Shown here: positions 16,078 to 26,280 of the stretch, piece after piece | Position numbering within the stretch: position 1 is the first letter of the stretch | Layout: each line of letters begins with the position of its first letter | NCBI GenBank assembly: GCA_029881035.1 | Contig: JAOUNI010000008.1 | Span: 1-64,000 of the forward strand | Direction of reading: 5' to 3' | Origin: Gammaproteobacteria bacterium | Lineage (GTDB): Bacteria; Pseudomonadota; Gammaproteobacteria; SZUA-229 | Length of the DNA stretch: 64,000 bases | Notes under the pieces: model-generated | Seen by the model: only the letters and a program-made list of their open reading frames with translations | Database searches by the model: none | What the model was told of the DNA's origin: nothing | Position numbers and translations under genes: made by a program

Positions 16078-17103
16078 ATGTATTCAAGATTTCTGACCTT
16101 ATCTGTTTTCACACTTTTTAATTTATGGCTGTCTGTAGCGCAGGCAGATCAGCCTGATAGTGGCATTGGTCTTTATATTGATCAGGATATGTTAGTCCCA
16201 TTTTCCAATGAAGATCGTGATTACACCATGGGCATGGCTTTTGAGTTTTTCTGGGCGAAAGAGGAAGGTCTTTATCCTTTGGATAATCTGGTTCGTTTAA
16301 CGAGTCAATGGCTGGGCATGGATCATTCCAATAACGATATTGTTTACAGTTTTATGCTCGGTTCGGTTGTTTATACGCCGGATGACTTGTCTGATTCATT
16401 GCCTATATTTGATGACCGGCCATATTCATCTTTAATTTATCTAAGCAATAAAAGGGTGCTCACCGATCATAGAAAAGCGCTTGCTGCAGAAGTATTGATA
16501 GGTCTGTTGGGCAGTAACGTAGCCAAATCAATACAAACACAGCTGCACACTGCTTATCGTGCTGCATCGGGAAGCAATGAGCCTGTTAATCCGCAGGGAT
16601 GGTCTCACCAGATTTCGGATGGTGGGGAACCGACCATGCGCCTACGTTTATCAGGCTCGCTATTGCAACCCGACCTGTCAATGAAAGGGCGGTGGGATCT
16701 GACTACCTCTTATGGTTTATCACTGGGTTATCAAACAAACCTTAATGTAGGTGTTGCCGTTAGAGCCGGCAGTATTAAGAGCCCATTCTGGAGTCTTCCT
16801 TTTGATCCGGTTAATCGAGGGAATTTTTTACCTTCTGTGCCTGAGCAGGAGTGGTATGTCTGGTCTGCTCTGCGCTCACATCTGATTATTTATGATGCGT
16901 TATTACAGGGGCAGTTCAGAGAGAGTGACGTGCAATTCTCTGCAAATCAGATTGAGCGAGTGGTTTTTGATGGCGCTGTTGGCCTGACGACGGGTTTTGA
17001 AAAATCACAAATCACATTCTCACTAAATGCAAAAACAGCTGATCTTAAATTTATGTCCAGGCGACAGATTTGGGGTGGTTTGAACTTCCTTTTTCATTTT
17101 TAA
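16078..17103 (+). CDS. LpxR-family lipid A deacylase-like outer-membrane protein (DUF2219)
   Basis: 341 residues from the ATG at 16078, with a signal peptide ending in VAQA. The family signature is visible: LYIDQDMLVPFSNEDRDYTM near 30 (N/D-x-D and DRDYT-G motifs), FDDRPYSSLIYLS near 110, and NPQGWSHQISDGGEP near 180. It ends in an aromatic outer-membrane-type C-terminus (GGLNFLFHF). LpxR removes the 3'-acyloxyacyl chain of lipid A in Salmonella and Helicobacter in a calcium-dependent way. Whether this homologue is active is inferred. It is flanked by the dehydrogenase remnant and the convergent CoA-binding gene. Confidence 0.82.
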   Translation: MYSRFLTLSVFTLFNLWLSVAQADQPDSGIGLYIDQDMLVPFSNEDRDYTMGMAFEFFWAKEEGLYPLDNLVRLTSQWLGMDHSNNDIVYSFMLGSVVYTPDDLSDSLPIFDDRPYSSLIYLSNKRVLTDHRKALAAEVLIGLLGSNVAKSIQTQLHTAYRAASGSNEPVNPQGWSHQISDGGEPTMRLRLSGSLLQPDLSMKGRWDLTTSYGLSLGYQTNLNVGVAVRAGSIKSPFWSLPFDPVNRGNFLPSVPEQEWYVWSALRSHLIIYDALLQGQFRESDVQFSANQIERVVFDGAVGLTTGFEKSQITFSLNAKTADLKFMSRRQIWGGLNFLFHF

Positions 17104-17156
17104 TTTAACGTGCCTTGCAGGTTCTGTGATCAAACTGACCTGAACCCTTCAATTTT

Positions 17157-17522
17157 TCAGAACTGGCCGGATGATAAAAGCACTAGTGTACAGGCGCGAG
17201 ACACTTTTATTCCTGCCGATCTGAGTCTTTTCTCCATAAGTGCATCTTCAGTTCCGGGATTCATAATTACGCGTTCCGGCTTTATCTGTATCACCTCTTC
17301 TATATGATCTCTGAACCTGGATGGATTAACGTATAAAGTGACCGTATTAATTTTTTCTTTAATTTCGGTGACAGCTTTAAAACATTGGTGGCCATCTATG
17401 GTTTCTTTAAAAGGATTGACCAGCCTGACCTCATGACCATGTTGCATCAATGCCGTCATTGCCATATGAGCAAATCGATCTTTCTTCTCACTGGCTCCTA
17501 TTATTGCGACTACTTCAGGCAT
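17157..17522 (-). CDS. CoA-binding domain protein
   Basis: A 121-residue single Rossmann-like CoA-binding domain (CoA_binding_2 / YccU type). Visible are the N-terminal nucleotide loop VVAIIGASEKKDRFAHMAM, VRLVNPFKE after strand 2, and VIMNPGTEDALMEKRLRSAG near 85. Proteins of this type bind CoA, but their roles are unknown. It follows the dehydrogenase gene on the same strand with a 28-base gap, so the two are probably one operon. Confidence 0.82.
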   Translation of the reverse strand: MPEVVAIIGASEKKDRFAHMAMTALMQHGHEVRLVNPFKETIDGHQCFKAVTEIKEKINTVTLYVNPSRFRDHIEEVIQIKPERVIMNPGTEDALMEKRLRSAGIKVSRACTLVLLSSGQF

Positions 17523-17550
17523 GGCATTTTCTCCGCATCAAAGGCCATCA

Positions 17551-18435
17551 CTATTTTTCAGATTTTCCATCTGGGCATATCACCTGATATATCGACGAAT
17601 AATCCATTACATCCATGCCATCTTCAACCGTCTTGCTGGTTATTCTTTCTATACCTTCCAGTGCATCGGTATTCAAACCGGCTACTTTGGCATCCTCGAT
17701 AAACAGGCGGATATCTTTCAGTAGGTGCTGGGTTGTGAAGTTGGCGGCAGCAAAATCCCGGTCCAGATATTTCTGTAATTTCTTGTCATAGGTTTTGGCA
17801 TACAATGCGCTTTCACGTACGGTTTCCATAAACAGATCGGTATCAACACCATTTTCGATGGCATATCCCAGGCTCAGGGAAAAACCGGCGGTGAGCGAAG
17901 CGATCAACTGGTTCATGGCCAGCTTGAGCGCAGCGGCGGAACCGGTATCACCGATGTAGCGGGGCGCGCTGCCTAATACCTGAAGCGTCGGTAACGTTTT
18001 TTCGAACACGTCTTTTGCACCAGCAGCCATGATGATGAGCGTGCCGGTTTGCGCTTCGGGGATGCTACCGAGCACCGGCGCTTCCAGATAACGGCCACCG
18101 AGTGCGGTTACCGCTTCACCTATTGCTTTTGATTGTGTGGGTGAAATCGTCGCCATCTGCAAGATAGTTTTACCATGCAGGTCAGCTGGTTTATTAGTTT
18201 GATTATTAAGTTGCAGAATGTGGTTAATCGCTTCTGCGTTACTGACCATCAGAATAATGGTGTTGGATGCACTGATCAGTTCATCCGCGCTGACACAGAC
18301 GACAACTCCATTATCGACCAGGTCTTTAATATTGTCCTGGGTACGATTAAAAATCCTGACCGTATAGCCCTGTGACAGAAAGCGCTCAACGAACGCGCGT
18401 CCCATCAGGCCAATGCCGATAATACCTATATCCAC
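17551..18435 (-). CDS. NAD(P)-dependent beta-hydroxyacid dehydrogenase family protein
   Basis: 294 residues, the usual length for the 3-hydroxyisobutyrate dehydrogenase / glyoxylate reductase family. The N-terminal dinucleotide fold has IGIIGIGLMGRAFVERFLSQ. The substrate-binding motif is reduced to APVLGSIPEAQTGTLIIMAA near 125, with the catalytic lysine at KLAMNQLIASL near 170. Substrate cannot be told apart among glyoxylate, succinic semialdehyde or hydroxyisobutyrate. A broken copy of its 3' end lies 1.6 kb away at 15902-15995. It precedes the CoA-binding gene in a probable two-gene operon. Confidence 0.85.
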   Translation of the reverse strand: MDIGIIGIGLMGRAFVERFLSQGYTVRIFNRTQDNIKDLVDNGVVVCVSADELISASNTIILMVSNAEAINHILQLNNQTNKPADLHGKTILQMATISPTQSKAIGEAVTALGGRYLEAPVLGSIPEAQTGTLIIMAAGAKDVFEKTLPTLQVLGSAPRYIGDTGSAAALKLAMNQLIASLTAGFSLSLGYAIENGVDTDLFMETVRESALYAKTYDKKLQKYLDRDFAAANFTTQHLLKDIRLFIEDAKVAGLNTDALEGIERITSKTVEDGMDVMDYSSIYQVICPDGKSEK

Positions 18436-18520
18436 GCTTCACCTTATGCTGACAATTCAAAGGTCATTATTCTAATAGATTTTCTACGTAGCAATACAGG
18501 CGTGTAAGTTTTGCAAATGA

Positions 18521-20170
18521 TTAATCTATTGTATGCCCATACAAAGGCAAACCCTTCTCTGAAATTTGTCTGCGAAAATCATCACTAATAAACAACGCGG
18601 GCACTTCCAGTTCTATTGCCCGACAATGTCTTTCGATAACAGCCATGGCTTCATCACGATTATTGTATTTGGCTCTGGTTTTAAATTTGCCCTGGCCATC
18701 AGCCACGCGCCACTTCTCCTGCTGCTTCTCAAGATTGAGCCATGGCTCACGCGTATTGATGTGAGTGCTTTCAACTTTACAGTTAAACCGCTTCACCAGC
18801 TGGTTTAGTGACCTGGGAATTTGGCTATCGTAATACTGTTTGATAGATTGCAGATAACGTTGGTAGCGCATTTCCTGTATGTTACCCATCGACCAGGCAA
18901 TGCCGGCATAACCATTCTGACTCGCCTGTATTAACATGAGTTTTACAGCGAGCACTGACCATTCCTGTTTAAATGGCGCATTCGCAACCTTGCCCCAGAC
19001 GCTGGTGTCATAACCATTACGTTTGCCGGACTGGTGCCAATCACTTTGCACTTCTTCGATGAATAATATTTTTCGGCCTGCACAGTCGGTACGTGAAGTG
19101 GTTCTAATGTGTGCAAGGATATTGTGATCATAAAAATGCGCGCCGAAGAAAGTACGCTGGTAGTCGGGCAGGGTGACGAACCATTCGCGATAATCTTCAC
19201 CACCGAACAGAGTCAGGTAATCAAACTGGGTATTTGTTTTTGCACCATTGTGTATACCAAGGTGTTCACGTGCATGTTCATTGGCAACTGTTTTGGCCTC
19301 TAAACTATTTTCGTAAAATAAATTGCCATCGCTCCTGGCTATAGCCCGTCCATAGGGATCGAGCGCAAACCAGTATTTGTTGAGTGCCATCGGATGGTCA
19401 TTGTTCAGGGTTTTTATAACTCCAACACGATAGTTGCAGTAATTATCGACATATCTCAATACACAGATACATTCATGATCGAGTTTGAGTGCCGCTCGGT
19501 AAACTGCCTGATGTGGCATGCGTTGTGCCACTTCGCTAAATCCAAGGCCGCCATTTTCACCCCAGATCTGCTCGATGCTGAGTTCAAGTCGTAGGTTATT
19601 ATTCCTGTTTTTCAGCAACTGTTGTTTGCTGATTTTTGTTTCCGGCGTTTGCTTCTGCAAATAGTGTTTGATGCCTGACCAGAGGATTTCTTCTTCACGA
19701 ACACCGCTTTTTCTGAAATTTTCAATCGTCGCCAACCATTGTATGGCGCTGGCACTTTGCAACGGCAGCTGGGTTAAACGCTGTCGCAACAGGCTATATA
19801 AATGTTTTGGTGAGCTATAGCTTTTTGCGGTCAGTTGCGGCTGGTTTTCGATTAACCTGCGGCGGACCGTTTCAATGCGGCGACGCTGGTCGTCCTGCTG
19901 TATCCATCGTAACAGGGTGACTTTATCTTCATCGCTCCAGTCTTCAGCATCACGAATACTCTCTAGCGTATAACCTGAATATTCATAGTCATATTCTGTC
20001 CAGCCACGTTTTGCCTGCCCGTTATCATCAAGTTTTCGATAGATGATATCGACCAGTGCATACAGTTTACGATGCTCTGAATGTGTGCCAATACCCTGCT
20101 GTCGCAATGCATGATATTTGGGTCGATCTGTTGAAAGATCAATCACTCTTCCACTGGGCAATTTCACCAT
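18521..20170 (-). CDS. Phage-type polyvalent-protein homologue, stand-alone
   Basis: 549 residues. The region about 325-420 contains FFGAHFYDHNILAHIRTTSR, then ILFIEEVQSDWHQSGKRNGY and VLAVKLMLIQASQNGYAGIA. This resembles domains I know from the very large polyvalent proteins of phages and conjugative elements, where an E-Q-S-D-W motif is typical. The final ISEKGLPLYG also resembles the segment that closes this domain in such proteins. The N-terminal half (helical, arginine-rich) is unrecognised. No capsid, portal, integrase or att site is nearby, so it appears domesticated or a relic. Biochemical function unknown. Confidence 0.6.
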   Translation of the reverse strand: MVKLPSGRVIDLSTDRPKYHALRQQGIGTHSEHRKLYALVDIIYRKLDDNGQAKRGWTEYDYEYSGYTLESIRDAEDWSDEDKVTLLRWIQQDDQRRRIETVRRRLIENQPQLTAKSYSSPKHLYSLLRQRLTQLPLQSASAIQWLATIENFRKSGVREEEILWSGIKHYLQKQTPETKISKQQLLKNRNNNLRLELSIEQIWGENGGLGFSEVAQRMPHQAVYRAALKLDHECICVLRYVDNYCNYRVGVIKTLNNDHPMALNKYWFALDPYGRAIARSDGNLFYENSLEAKTVANEHAREHLGIHNGAKTNTQFDYLTLFGGEDYREWFVTLPDYQRTFFGAHFYDHNILAHIRTTSRTDCAGRKILFIEEVQSDWHQSGKRNGYDTSVWGKVANAPFKQEWSVLAVKLMLIQASQNGYAGIAWSMGNIQEMRYQRYLQSIKQYYDSQIPRSLNQLVKRFNCKVESTHINTREPWLNLEKQQEKWRVADGQGKFKTRAKYNNRDEAMAVIERHCRAIELEVPALFISDDFRRQISEKGLPLYGHTID

Positions 20171-20415
20171 TTTCCGCGTTTTCCTCAGTAACGACTTTTA
20201 ACCAAGCCCTGATACCTGAGTAAACTACTATGGAATTATTTTGCTATCACCCAACTAACCATAGGTGTTTATTTAATAGACTAGAGCATACGCTCTACTG
20301 GCCTCTTATTTTCATACAGCTATTTCAATACCAGAAACCCCAGCTTTTTAATGAAAAAAAGATCTATTTGAGGGTTTTGTTTTAAATATTAGACCAGCTA
20401 GTGATATTCAACAGT

Positions 20416-21000
20416 TTAGTTTTCACGCGAATTGTAAATATGACCACTGCTTTCTTGATACAGTTTCAACACTGCTTGAGAAGTTTCTCTTTCAATATTG
20501 TCAATGACCTGTATGCCTCGGTCAGTCAGACCCTTTATCCAGTTATCTGGTTTTGGACCTTCATCAAAACCGATATTTTGAGCATCTTCACCTTTTGCGG
20601 CAGTTACCACACGGGCAACACCCGACCATGGAATGGCACCAAAACACATAGCGCAGGGTTCAGTGCTGGTAACGAGCTCAAGCTTAGGTAATGATGTCTC
20701 TGCCAGATCATAGGTTTTTAATTTTGCTTGTGCGACAGTTATCGCCACCATTTCTGCATGCAGGATTGATAATTGCTGTGTGGTCACCAGGTTAATGCCC
20801 AGTGATACCAGTTTGCCGGTTTCAATCTCAAAGATAGCGGCGGCAAACGGACCACCTGTCTCTTCTTCTACATTTTTTCTTGCCGCTGATATGACAAATT
20901 TCATTCTCTGATTTAAATCTGTCGTGGCCTGATAACTCTGAGAGAAATTATTGACCCAGACTGGCAGCTGGAATGAAATGCTGAGTGGCTGTGAAAACAT
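20416..21000 (-). CDS. Nucleoside/guanine deaminase-like zinc hydrolase
   Basis: A 194-residue member of the cytidine deaminase-like superfamily. The zinc motifs are complete: HAEMVAI (His and catalytic Glu) near 84 and TSTEPCAMCFGAI (PC-x-x-C) near 115. Context residues resemble guanine deaminase and related purine deaminases more than TadA, which is shorter and lies elsewhere. Exact substrate is uncertain. It is separated by 52 bases from fabV on the same strand. Confidence 0.8.
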   Translation of the reverse strand: MFSQPLSISFQLPVWVNNFSQSYQATTDLNQRMKFVISAARKNVEEETGGPFAAAIFEIETGKLVSLGINLVTTQQLSILHAEMVAITVAQAKLKTYDLAETSLPKLELVTSTEPCAMCFGAIPWSGVARVVTAAKGEDAQNIGFDEGPKPDNWIKGLTDRGIQVIDNIERETSQAVLKLYQESSGHIYNSREN

Positions 21001-21052
21001 TAGTAAATACGCTGGAGAAATTATTATTTCTTTTGCTGTTTAAATTGCACGC

Positions 21053-22249
21053 TTAAATAGTAGCGGGCGCAAACTCAATCAACGTATCAACTTCAGCATC
21101 ATAATCAATACCATCAAGTCCAAAACCAAATAGTTTTAAAAATTCATCTTTATAACCCTGATAATCAGTGAGTTCAAAAATGTTTTCATTAGTGACCTGC
21201 GGCCAGAGTTCTTTCACTTTGTTTTGTACATCGTCGCGCAACTCCCAGTCATCCATACGGATACGTGCAGCAGCATCCAGATCTGCGCCACCTTCTTTAT
21301 ATAACTGGGTACGGAACATGCGATTGATTTGTTCGATGCAACCTTCGTGAATATTCAGTTCCTTCATCACCTTAAAACCCATGGCGATATATAAAGGCAT
21401 GACGGGTATCGCGGCGGAGGCCTGGGTGACCACGCTTTTCAATACCGCAACATTGGCGCTGCCATGAATATCGGCGAGTGAATTGCGTAGTGCGGCTGCG
21501 GCACGATCCATGTCTTCTTTGGCTTTGCCCAGGGCACCGTGCCAGTAAATAGGCCAGGTAATATCGGTACCGATGTAACTGTAGGAGACAGTTTTAACGC
21601 CATCGGCGAGTACGCCCGCCTGTTTCAATGCGGCCATCCAAAATTCCCAGTCTTCGCCACCCATGACGGTAACGGTGTTTTTAATTTCTTCTTCTGTGGC
21701 CGGCTCTATTTCAGCATCGATGATGACGTCCTGACTGGTATCAACTGCGGTGGCTTTGTAGGTTTCTCCGATAGGTTTTAATACTGAGCGCACGACTTCG
21801 CCGGTATCGGGCAATTTTCGTACCGGCGAGGCCAGCGAATAAACAACCAGGTCAACCTGGCCCAGATCTTCTTTTATGATTTCGATGGCCTTGGCGCGCA
21901 TTTCATTGGAGAAGGCATCACCATTAATACTTTTGGCATACAGACCTTCGGCGTGCGCAGCTTTTTCAAATGCGGCTGAGTTATACCAGCCCGCGGAGCC
22001 TGGTTTTTTCTCGGTGGCCGGTTTTTCCAGAAACACACCCAATGTGGCTGCACCCGAACCAAAAGCAGCAGTAATACGTGAGGCCAGACCATAGCCGGTG
22101 GAGGCGCCAATCACTAAGACCTTCTTCGGGCCATTTGCCACAGCACCATCGGCTTTGACCCGCGCTATTTGCTCATTAACATTGGCTTCGCAACCGGTAG
22201 GATGAGTGGTGGTACAAATGAAACCGCGTGTTTTTGGTTTGATAATCAC
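21053..22249 (-). CDS. fabV: Enoyl-ACP (trans-2-enoyl-CoA) reductase FabV
   Basis: 398 residues, matching the FabV/TER family length. It starts with the conserved [20 protein letters not shown]. The NAD(H)-binding loop is [21 protein letters not shown]. The catalytic Tyr-x8-Lys is in [21 protein letters not shown]. FabV performs the last reduction of fatty acid elongation and is the triclosan-insensitive alternative to FabI, typical of Pseudomonas, Vibrio and other gammaproteobacteria. No other fab genes are adjacent, as is common for fabV. Confidence 0.96.
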   Translation of the reverse strand: MIIKPKTRGFICTTTHPTGCEANVNEQIARVKADGAVANGPKKVLVIGASTGYGLASRITAAFGSGAATLGVFLEKPATEKKPGSAGWYNSAAFEKAAHAEGLYAKSINGDAFSNEMRAKAIEIIKEDLGQVDLVVYSLASPVRKLPDTGEVVRSVLKPIGETYKATAVDTSQDVIIDAEIEPATEEEIKNTVTVMGGEDWEFWMAALKQAGVLADGVKTVSYSYIGTDITWPIYWHGALGKAKEDMDRAAAALRNSLADIHGSANVAVLKSVVTQASAAIPVMPLYIAMGFKVMKELNIHEGCIEQINRMFRTQLYKEGGADLDAAARIRMDDWELRDDVQNKVKELWPQVTNENIFELTDYQGYKDEFLKLFGFGLDGIDYDAEVDTLIEFAPATI

Positions 22250-22325
22250 GTTAGATATGTCCGCTTGTGTTGAATTGAAAAAATTTTATCATTTTAGCAG
22301 AATCTGCTTATGCCAAAAAATGTGC

Positions 22326-23216
22326 CTATTCTAACCTCAATTCCGTGTTGCTAGTAAACACCCTGGACTGCTGCGTGACCGGATCGATAAAGCGCAGCTC
22401 TTTTGCCAGTAGCTGTAAGGGGCAAGAATAATTATCCGCCGCTCTTGGCAATAAGGCCGGGTAAAACACATCGTTTAATAATGGCCAGCCTAATGATTGC
22501 ATATGCAAACGTAACTGATGCGTTTTTCCGGTAATCGGCTTTAATTCAAATAGTGCTTTATCGCCGGATTGCTGCAGACAGCGAATAATTGAATGGCTGT
22601 TTGGCACGCCTTCAACCATCTTCATGAGAAAACGCGGTTCGGATTTGATGATGCGATTTTTAATTTCCCACTGCTGTCCCAGAAGATTTTCTTCGCTATT
22701 TACCCTGGCTATGGCGTGGTAGGTTTTGTGTATTTGGTGTGACTTAAACAGGTTATGGTAGAGATGACGATTGTCCGGGTTGACTGAAAACAACACCAGG
22801 CCGGTGGTCGGTCTGTCCAGCCTGTGTAAAGCCTGCAAGTTTTGCAGTCCGGTTTTTTTCCGTAAACGGGTTTGTAGACATTCCTCGACATAAATTCCCG
22901 TCGGCGCCACTGCTAAAAAATGAGGTTTCTCGGCTACTAAAATATGTTCATCCTGAAATAATATTTTTTCTGAAAACGGTATGACCGGTTCGATGTCGAC
23001 TTCACGATAATAATAAACTCGTTGCTGCGCCTGAAAGGGTGTATCAGCGGCAATTAACGAACCATCATGCCAATGCACTTTGCCATTAGCCACGCGTTGC
23101 TGCCAAACCTCGGGCTTAATATTGGGAAACTTAACTATAAGATATTCCAGAACGCTGCTTATACCGGGATTAGTCTGCGGTAAGCTCAGTTTCGATGGAT
23201 ATTTTGAAATGCTCAT
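22326..23216 (-). CDS. RluA-family RNA pseudouridine synthase
   Basis: 296 residues. A short N-terminal region resembling an S4-like segment (VANGKVHWHDGSLI) precedes the catalytic domain, whose active-site motif is ALHRLDRPTTGLVLFSV, the aspartate being the nucleophile. LKPITGKTHQLRLHMQSLGW is the family's third conserved motif. The domain order suits the subgroup acting on tRNA position 32 / 23S rRNA 746-like targets, but the substrate cannot be fixed from sequence. It is transcribed toward fabV with a 76-base gap. Confidence 0.88.
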   Translation of the reverse strand: MSISKYPSKLSLPQTNPGISSVLEYLIVKFPNIKPEVWQQRVANGKVHWHDGSLIAADTPFQAQQRVYYYREVDIEPVIPFSEKILFQDEHILVAEKPHFLAVAPTGIYVEECLQTRLRKKTGLQNLQALHRLDRPTTGLVLFSVNPDNRHLYHNLFKSHQIHKTYHAIARVNSEENLLGQQWEIKNRIIKSEPRFLMKMVEGVPNSHSIIRCLQQSGDKALFELKPITGKTHQLRLHMQSLGWPLLNDVFYPALLPRAADNYSCPLQLLAKELRFIDPVTQQSRVFTSNTELRLE

Positions 23217-23267
23217 GCTGCGAAGTATAGCAGGGGATCAATTGGGAAAATTAAAGCTTTGCATTAA

Positions 23268-23390
23268 AGGACCATCACAGCAGTCTCAGAAACAGAGCTA
23301 TTTTCCGACGAACTGAATATTAACCCTGTTAAGGAAATTCAGATATTCTCTAAAGAAGATAACGCTTTCGAGTGGGTCAATACAAAATAA
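23268..23390 (+). pseudogene. Possible remnant of a SpoIIAA-like gene end
   Basis: A 40-codon open stretch with no start codon ends in EIQIFSKEDNAFEWVNTK. This resembles the last strand and helix of SpoIIAA/STAS-like single-domain proteins (FxxxxEAxxWL pattern). No upstream part is present. Weak evidence. Confidence 0.22.
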
Positions 23391-23452
23391 TACATCCCCG
23401 TATTTTGCCTTGCGTATGAAACAGGGCTGGAATCATTTAAAAAATAATTCGT

Positions 23453-24115
23453 TTACTGCAATTTACTTTTATGCCGAATAATATCCCCCGACATTAGGAA
23501 AATAATATCTTCAGCGATATTGGTTGCATGATCGGCAATACGTTGTAACTGTCGGCAGATTTTCAAAATGCTCAGGCGCTGTTCTGTCTCTTGTGGCGAA
23601 GCCTTAATACTCTCAACTTGTTCGCGATAAATATTTTCTGCCAACTGTCGGATATTTTGGCCCAGCTTTAAAACATTTTTGGCTACTTCCAGATCACTTT
23701 CAACAAAGGCAAGCATACTTTTTTTCAGCATCATTCGTGCTTGCGCAGATAATTCAAACAATTGTTCCGGCACGTCTATATTAGGCAGACTCGCCAGGGT
23801 AATTACTTCTTCTGCGATGATCACTGCATGATCACCAATACGTTCAAGATCGCTGTTTATCTTTAATACAGAAATAATTAATCGCAGATCGTTGGCTACG
23901 GGTTGATGCAGCGCCAACAATTTTAAGCAGTCTTCTTCCATTTCAATTTCAGCTCTATCAACACCGCTGTCATCATCAATAACAGTTTGCGCAGGCAATT
24001 TATCAAGATCACTGATGGCGTGAATAGCTTGCCCGACTTGTTCTTCGACTATATCGGACAATTCAATCAGATGTTTATTAAGACGCTTCATCTCGCGTAT
24101 AAAATGTAATGACAT
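23453..24115 (-). CDS. phoU: Phosphate signalling regulator PhoU
   Basis: 220 residues with the two PhoU helical repeats (about 10-105 and 115-210). The metal-coordinating E/D patterns are DLERIGDHAVIIAEEV near 90 and LQRIADHATNIAEDIIFL near 195. PhoU links the PstSCAB transporter to the PhoR kinase, keeping the Pho regulon off when phosphate is plentiful, and is often also tied to persistence. Last gene of the pst run, 21 bases after pstB. Confidence 0.96.
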   Translation of the reverse strand: MSLHFIREMKRLNKHLIELSDIVEEQVGQAIHAISDLDKLPAQTVIDDDSGVDRAEIEMEEDCLKLLALHQPVANDLRLIISVLKINSDLERIGDHAVIIAEEVITLASLPNIDVPEQLFELSAQARMMLKKSMLAFVESDLEVAKNVLKLGQNIRQLAENIYREQVESIKASPQETEQRLSILKICRQLQRIADHATNIAEDIIFLMSGDIIRHKSKLQ

Positions 24116-24136
24116 ATTTTTTTCCTGTTTCGGCGT

Positions 24137-24994
24137 CTAACCGAATCGTCCTGTAATGTAATCGTGTGTTCGTTTATCTACTGGATTTTGAAATATTTGT
24201 TCAGTTTTGCCGACTTCTACTAAAGATCCCATATGAAAGAAACCAGTCTGCTGTGAGACACGCGCGGCTTGCTGCATAGAGTGCGTAACAATTATGATAG
24301 TGTAATTTTCTTTTAATTCCCACATCAGCTCTTCAACATGGTTGGTGGCAATGGGATCGAGCGCAGAACAGGGCTCGTCCATTAACAACACTTCTGGATT
24401 GATGGCAATGGCGCGTGCAATACACAGACGTTGTTGCTGGCCACCGGACAATCCAAGTGCTGAGTTATGTAATCGATCTTTTACTTCGTTAAATAAACCA
24501 GCTTTGTTCAGGCTGTCGACCACGATTTCTTCAAGATCATCTTTATGCTCGGCAATACCATGAATGCGTGGGCCGTAGGCGATATTGTCAAAAATACTTT
24601 TTGGAAACGGGTTGGGCTTCTGAAAAACCATGCCGATTTTTCTACGTAATGAAACCACATCAACACTGGGCGCATAAATATCTTCTTTATTGAGTGTGAT
24701 CTGACCGGTAATGGTACAGTTATCAATAACATCATTCATGCGATTCAGACAGCGTAGAAATGTTGATTTACCACAGCCGGAAGGTCCGATTAATGCAGTG
24801 ATCTGCTGTTGTTCTATATCAATTGATACATCATATAGCGCCTGAGTATTGCCATAAAAAACATTGACGTTATCTGCACACATCACAGCTACTGAGTTTT
24901 TTTCTGCTTGTTTTCTCGATACCTGCATTGGTGGTAATGAGCCCCGACTTGCGTTTTTGCTGATTTCTGGCTGAGTGGCATTGTTATTAGACAT
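24137..24994 (-). CDS. pstB: Phosphate ABC transporter ATPase PstB
   Basis: 285 residues. Walker [10 protein letters not shown] near 73, signature [16 protein letters not shown] near 180, Walker [14 protein letters not shown], switch His in [15 protein letters not shown]. The N-terminal 35 residues before [15 protein letters not shown] are a longer leader than in E. coli PstB. It energises high-affinity phosphate uptake. The gene lies 8 bases after pstA and before phoU. Confidence 0.97.
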   Translation of the reverse strand: MSNNNATQPEISKNASRGSLPPMQVSRKQAEKNSVAVMCADNVNVFYGNTQALYDVSIDIEQQQITALIGPSGCGKSTFLRCLNRMNDVIDNCTITGQITLNKEDIYAPSVDVVSLRRKIGMVFQKPNPFPKSIFDNIAYGPRIHGIAEHKDDLEEIVVDSLNKAGLFNEVKDRLHNSALGLSGGQQQRLCIARAIAINPEVLLMDEPCSALDPIATNHVEELMWELKENYTIIIVTHSMQQAARVSQQTGFFHMGSLVEVGKTEQIFQNPVDKRTHDYITGRFG

Positions 24995-25002
24995 ATGATG
25001 CT

Positions 25003-26280
25003 CTACTTGTTTGATATTCTGGTACGATTTCTGATTAGGACGGCAAGCAGGTTCATCGCAATTAAGAAAACGATAATAACCATGATAGCTGCGGCGGTTT
25101 TTTCAACAAAACCACGCTCTGCACTTTCAGCCCATAAATAAATTTGTACTGGCAGTGCGGTGGCCGGATCGGATGGTGCGCCTGGCACGTTGGCAATAAA
25201 AGCGACCATACCAATCATTAATAATGGCGCAGTTTCACCCAGTGCCTGAGCCAGGCCGATAATAGTACCGGTGAGTGTACCGGACATAGCAGCAGGCATA
25301 ACGTGATGAAAGGTCACCTGTATCGGTGAAGCACCCATGGCCATCCCGGCTTCACGAATACTGGGTGGTACGGTTTTAATTGCAGAACGACAGGCAATAA
25401 TTATCGTCGGCAAGGTCATCAGCGCCAGAACTATACCACCGGCCAGAGGTGTACTGCGTGGCAGACCAAATACATTGAGTATAACCGCCAGACCAAGCAG
25501 ACCAAAAATAACCGAGGGCACTGCAGCAAGATTATTAATGTTGGCTTCAACCATACGCGCCATAAAGGAATCGCGCGAAAACTCTTCCAGATAAATTGCA
25601 GCAGCCACACCTAATGGAAATGCAATCAATAAACAGATCAGCAGGGTATAGATAGTACCAACAACAGCACCACCAATACCTGCCAGTTCTGGATAACGTG
25701 AATCTGCACGTGTAAAAAAGTCGGTGTTAAATTGCATCTCTACAATTTTTTTATCGATCAGTATTTGTAACCATTTTTTCTGCTGTTCATCCAGTCGGCT
25801 CTGGAATTGCTCGCCTCTTAAACTCGCTTTGTAGTACTGATCTACATCTGACGACATTGGCACGGTTAAAGTTACGGAACTACCGATGCTTTCAGGTTTG
25901 TCTATTAGTAAATCTCTAATATCAAGTTCTGCGCCCAGGCTTAGTAATTTGGTCAGATTACGCTTGTCTTTACTTTTTTTCACTTCTGGAAAAAGTACGT
26001 ACAGGCCATTTTTGGCTACTTTGGCGGCATTGGCTTCCTGTCTTTCTGCTGGGCTGGCGGTGCTGGTTACACCCAGAATTTCTGCATCTAAATTAAATTC
26101 CAGTGTGATCACTGTCTGCTGAAACGCTGAGTAACCGGTAGAGAAAATATTACCCAGTAAAAATAATAAAGCACTGCCCGCTAACACTAGCCCGAGTATG
26201 CCATAAACACGAAAACGAAAATCTGCAAACAAGCGGCGGCGATCTCTTTTTTTCTGATACAAACTATCTTCGTTACGCAT
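25003..26280 (-). CDS. pstA: Phosphate ABC transporter permease PstA
   Basis: 425 residues from ATG 26280; E. coli PstA has 296. The C-terminal part has the transport fold and EAA loop ([20 protein letters not shown]). The extra length is a hydrophilic segment of about 120 residues between TM1 (about 25-45) and the core, probably periplasmic. The chosen start overlaps pstC by 8 bases, typical translational coupling, whereas the track's start lies 42 bases further inside pstC. Works with PstC as the membrane channel. Confidence 0.93.
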   Translation of the reverse strand: MRNEDSLYQKKRDRRRLFADFRFRVYGILGLVLAGSALLFLLGNIFSTGYSAFQQTVITLEFNLDAEILGVTSTASPAERQEANAAKVAKNGLYVLFPEVKKSKDKRNLTKLLSLGAELDIRDLLIDKPESIGSSVTLTVPMSSDVDQYYKASLRGEQFQSRLDEQQKKWLQILIDKKIVEMQFNTDFFTRADSRYPELAGIGGAVVGTIYTLLICLLIAFPLGVAAAIYLEEFSRDSFMARMVEANINNLAAVPSVIFGLLGLAVILNVFGLPRSTPLAGGIVLALMTLPTIIIACRSAIKTVPPSIREAGMAMGASPIQVTFHHVMPAAMSGTLTGTIIGLAQALGETAPLLMIGMVAFIANVPGAPSDPATALPVQIYLWAESAERGFVEKTAAAIMVIIVFLIAMNLLAVLIRNRTRISNK

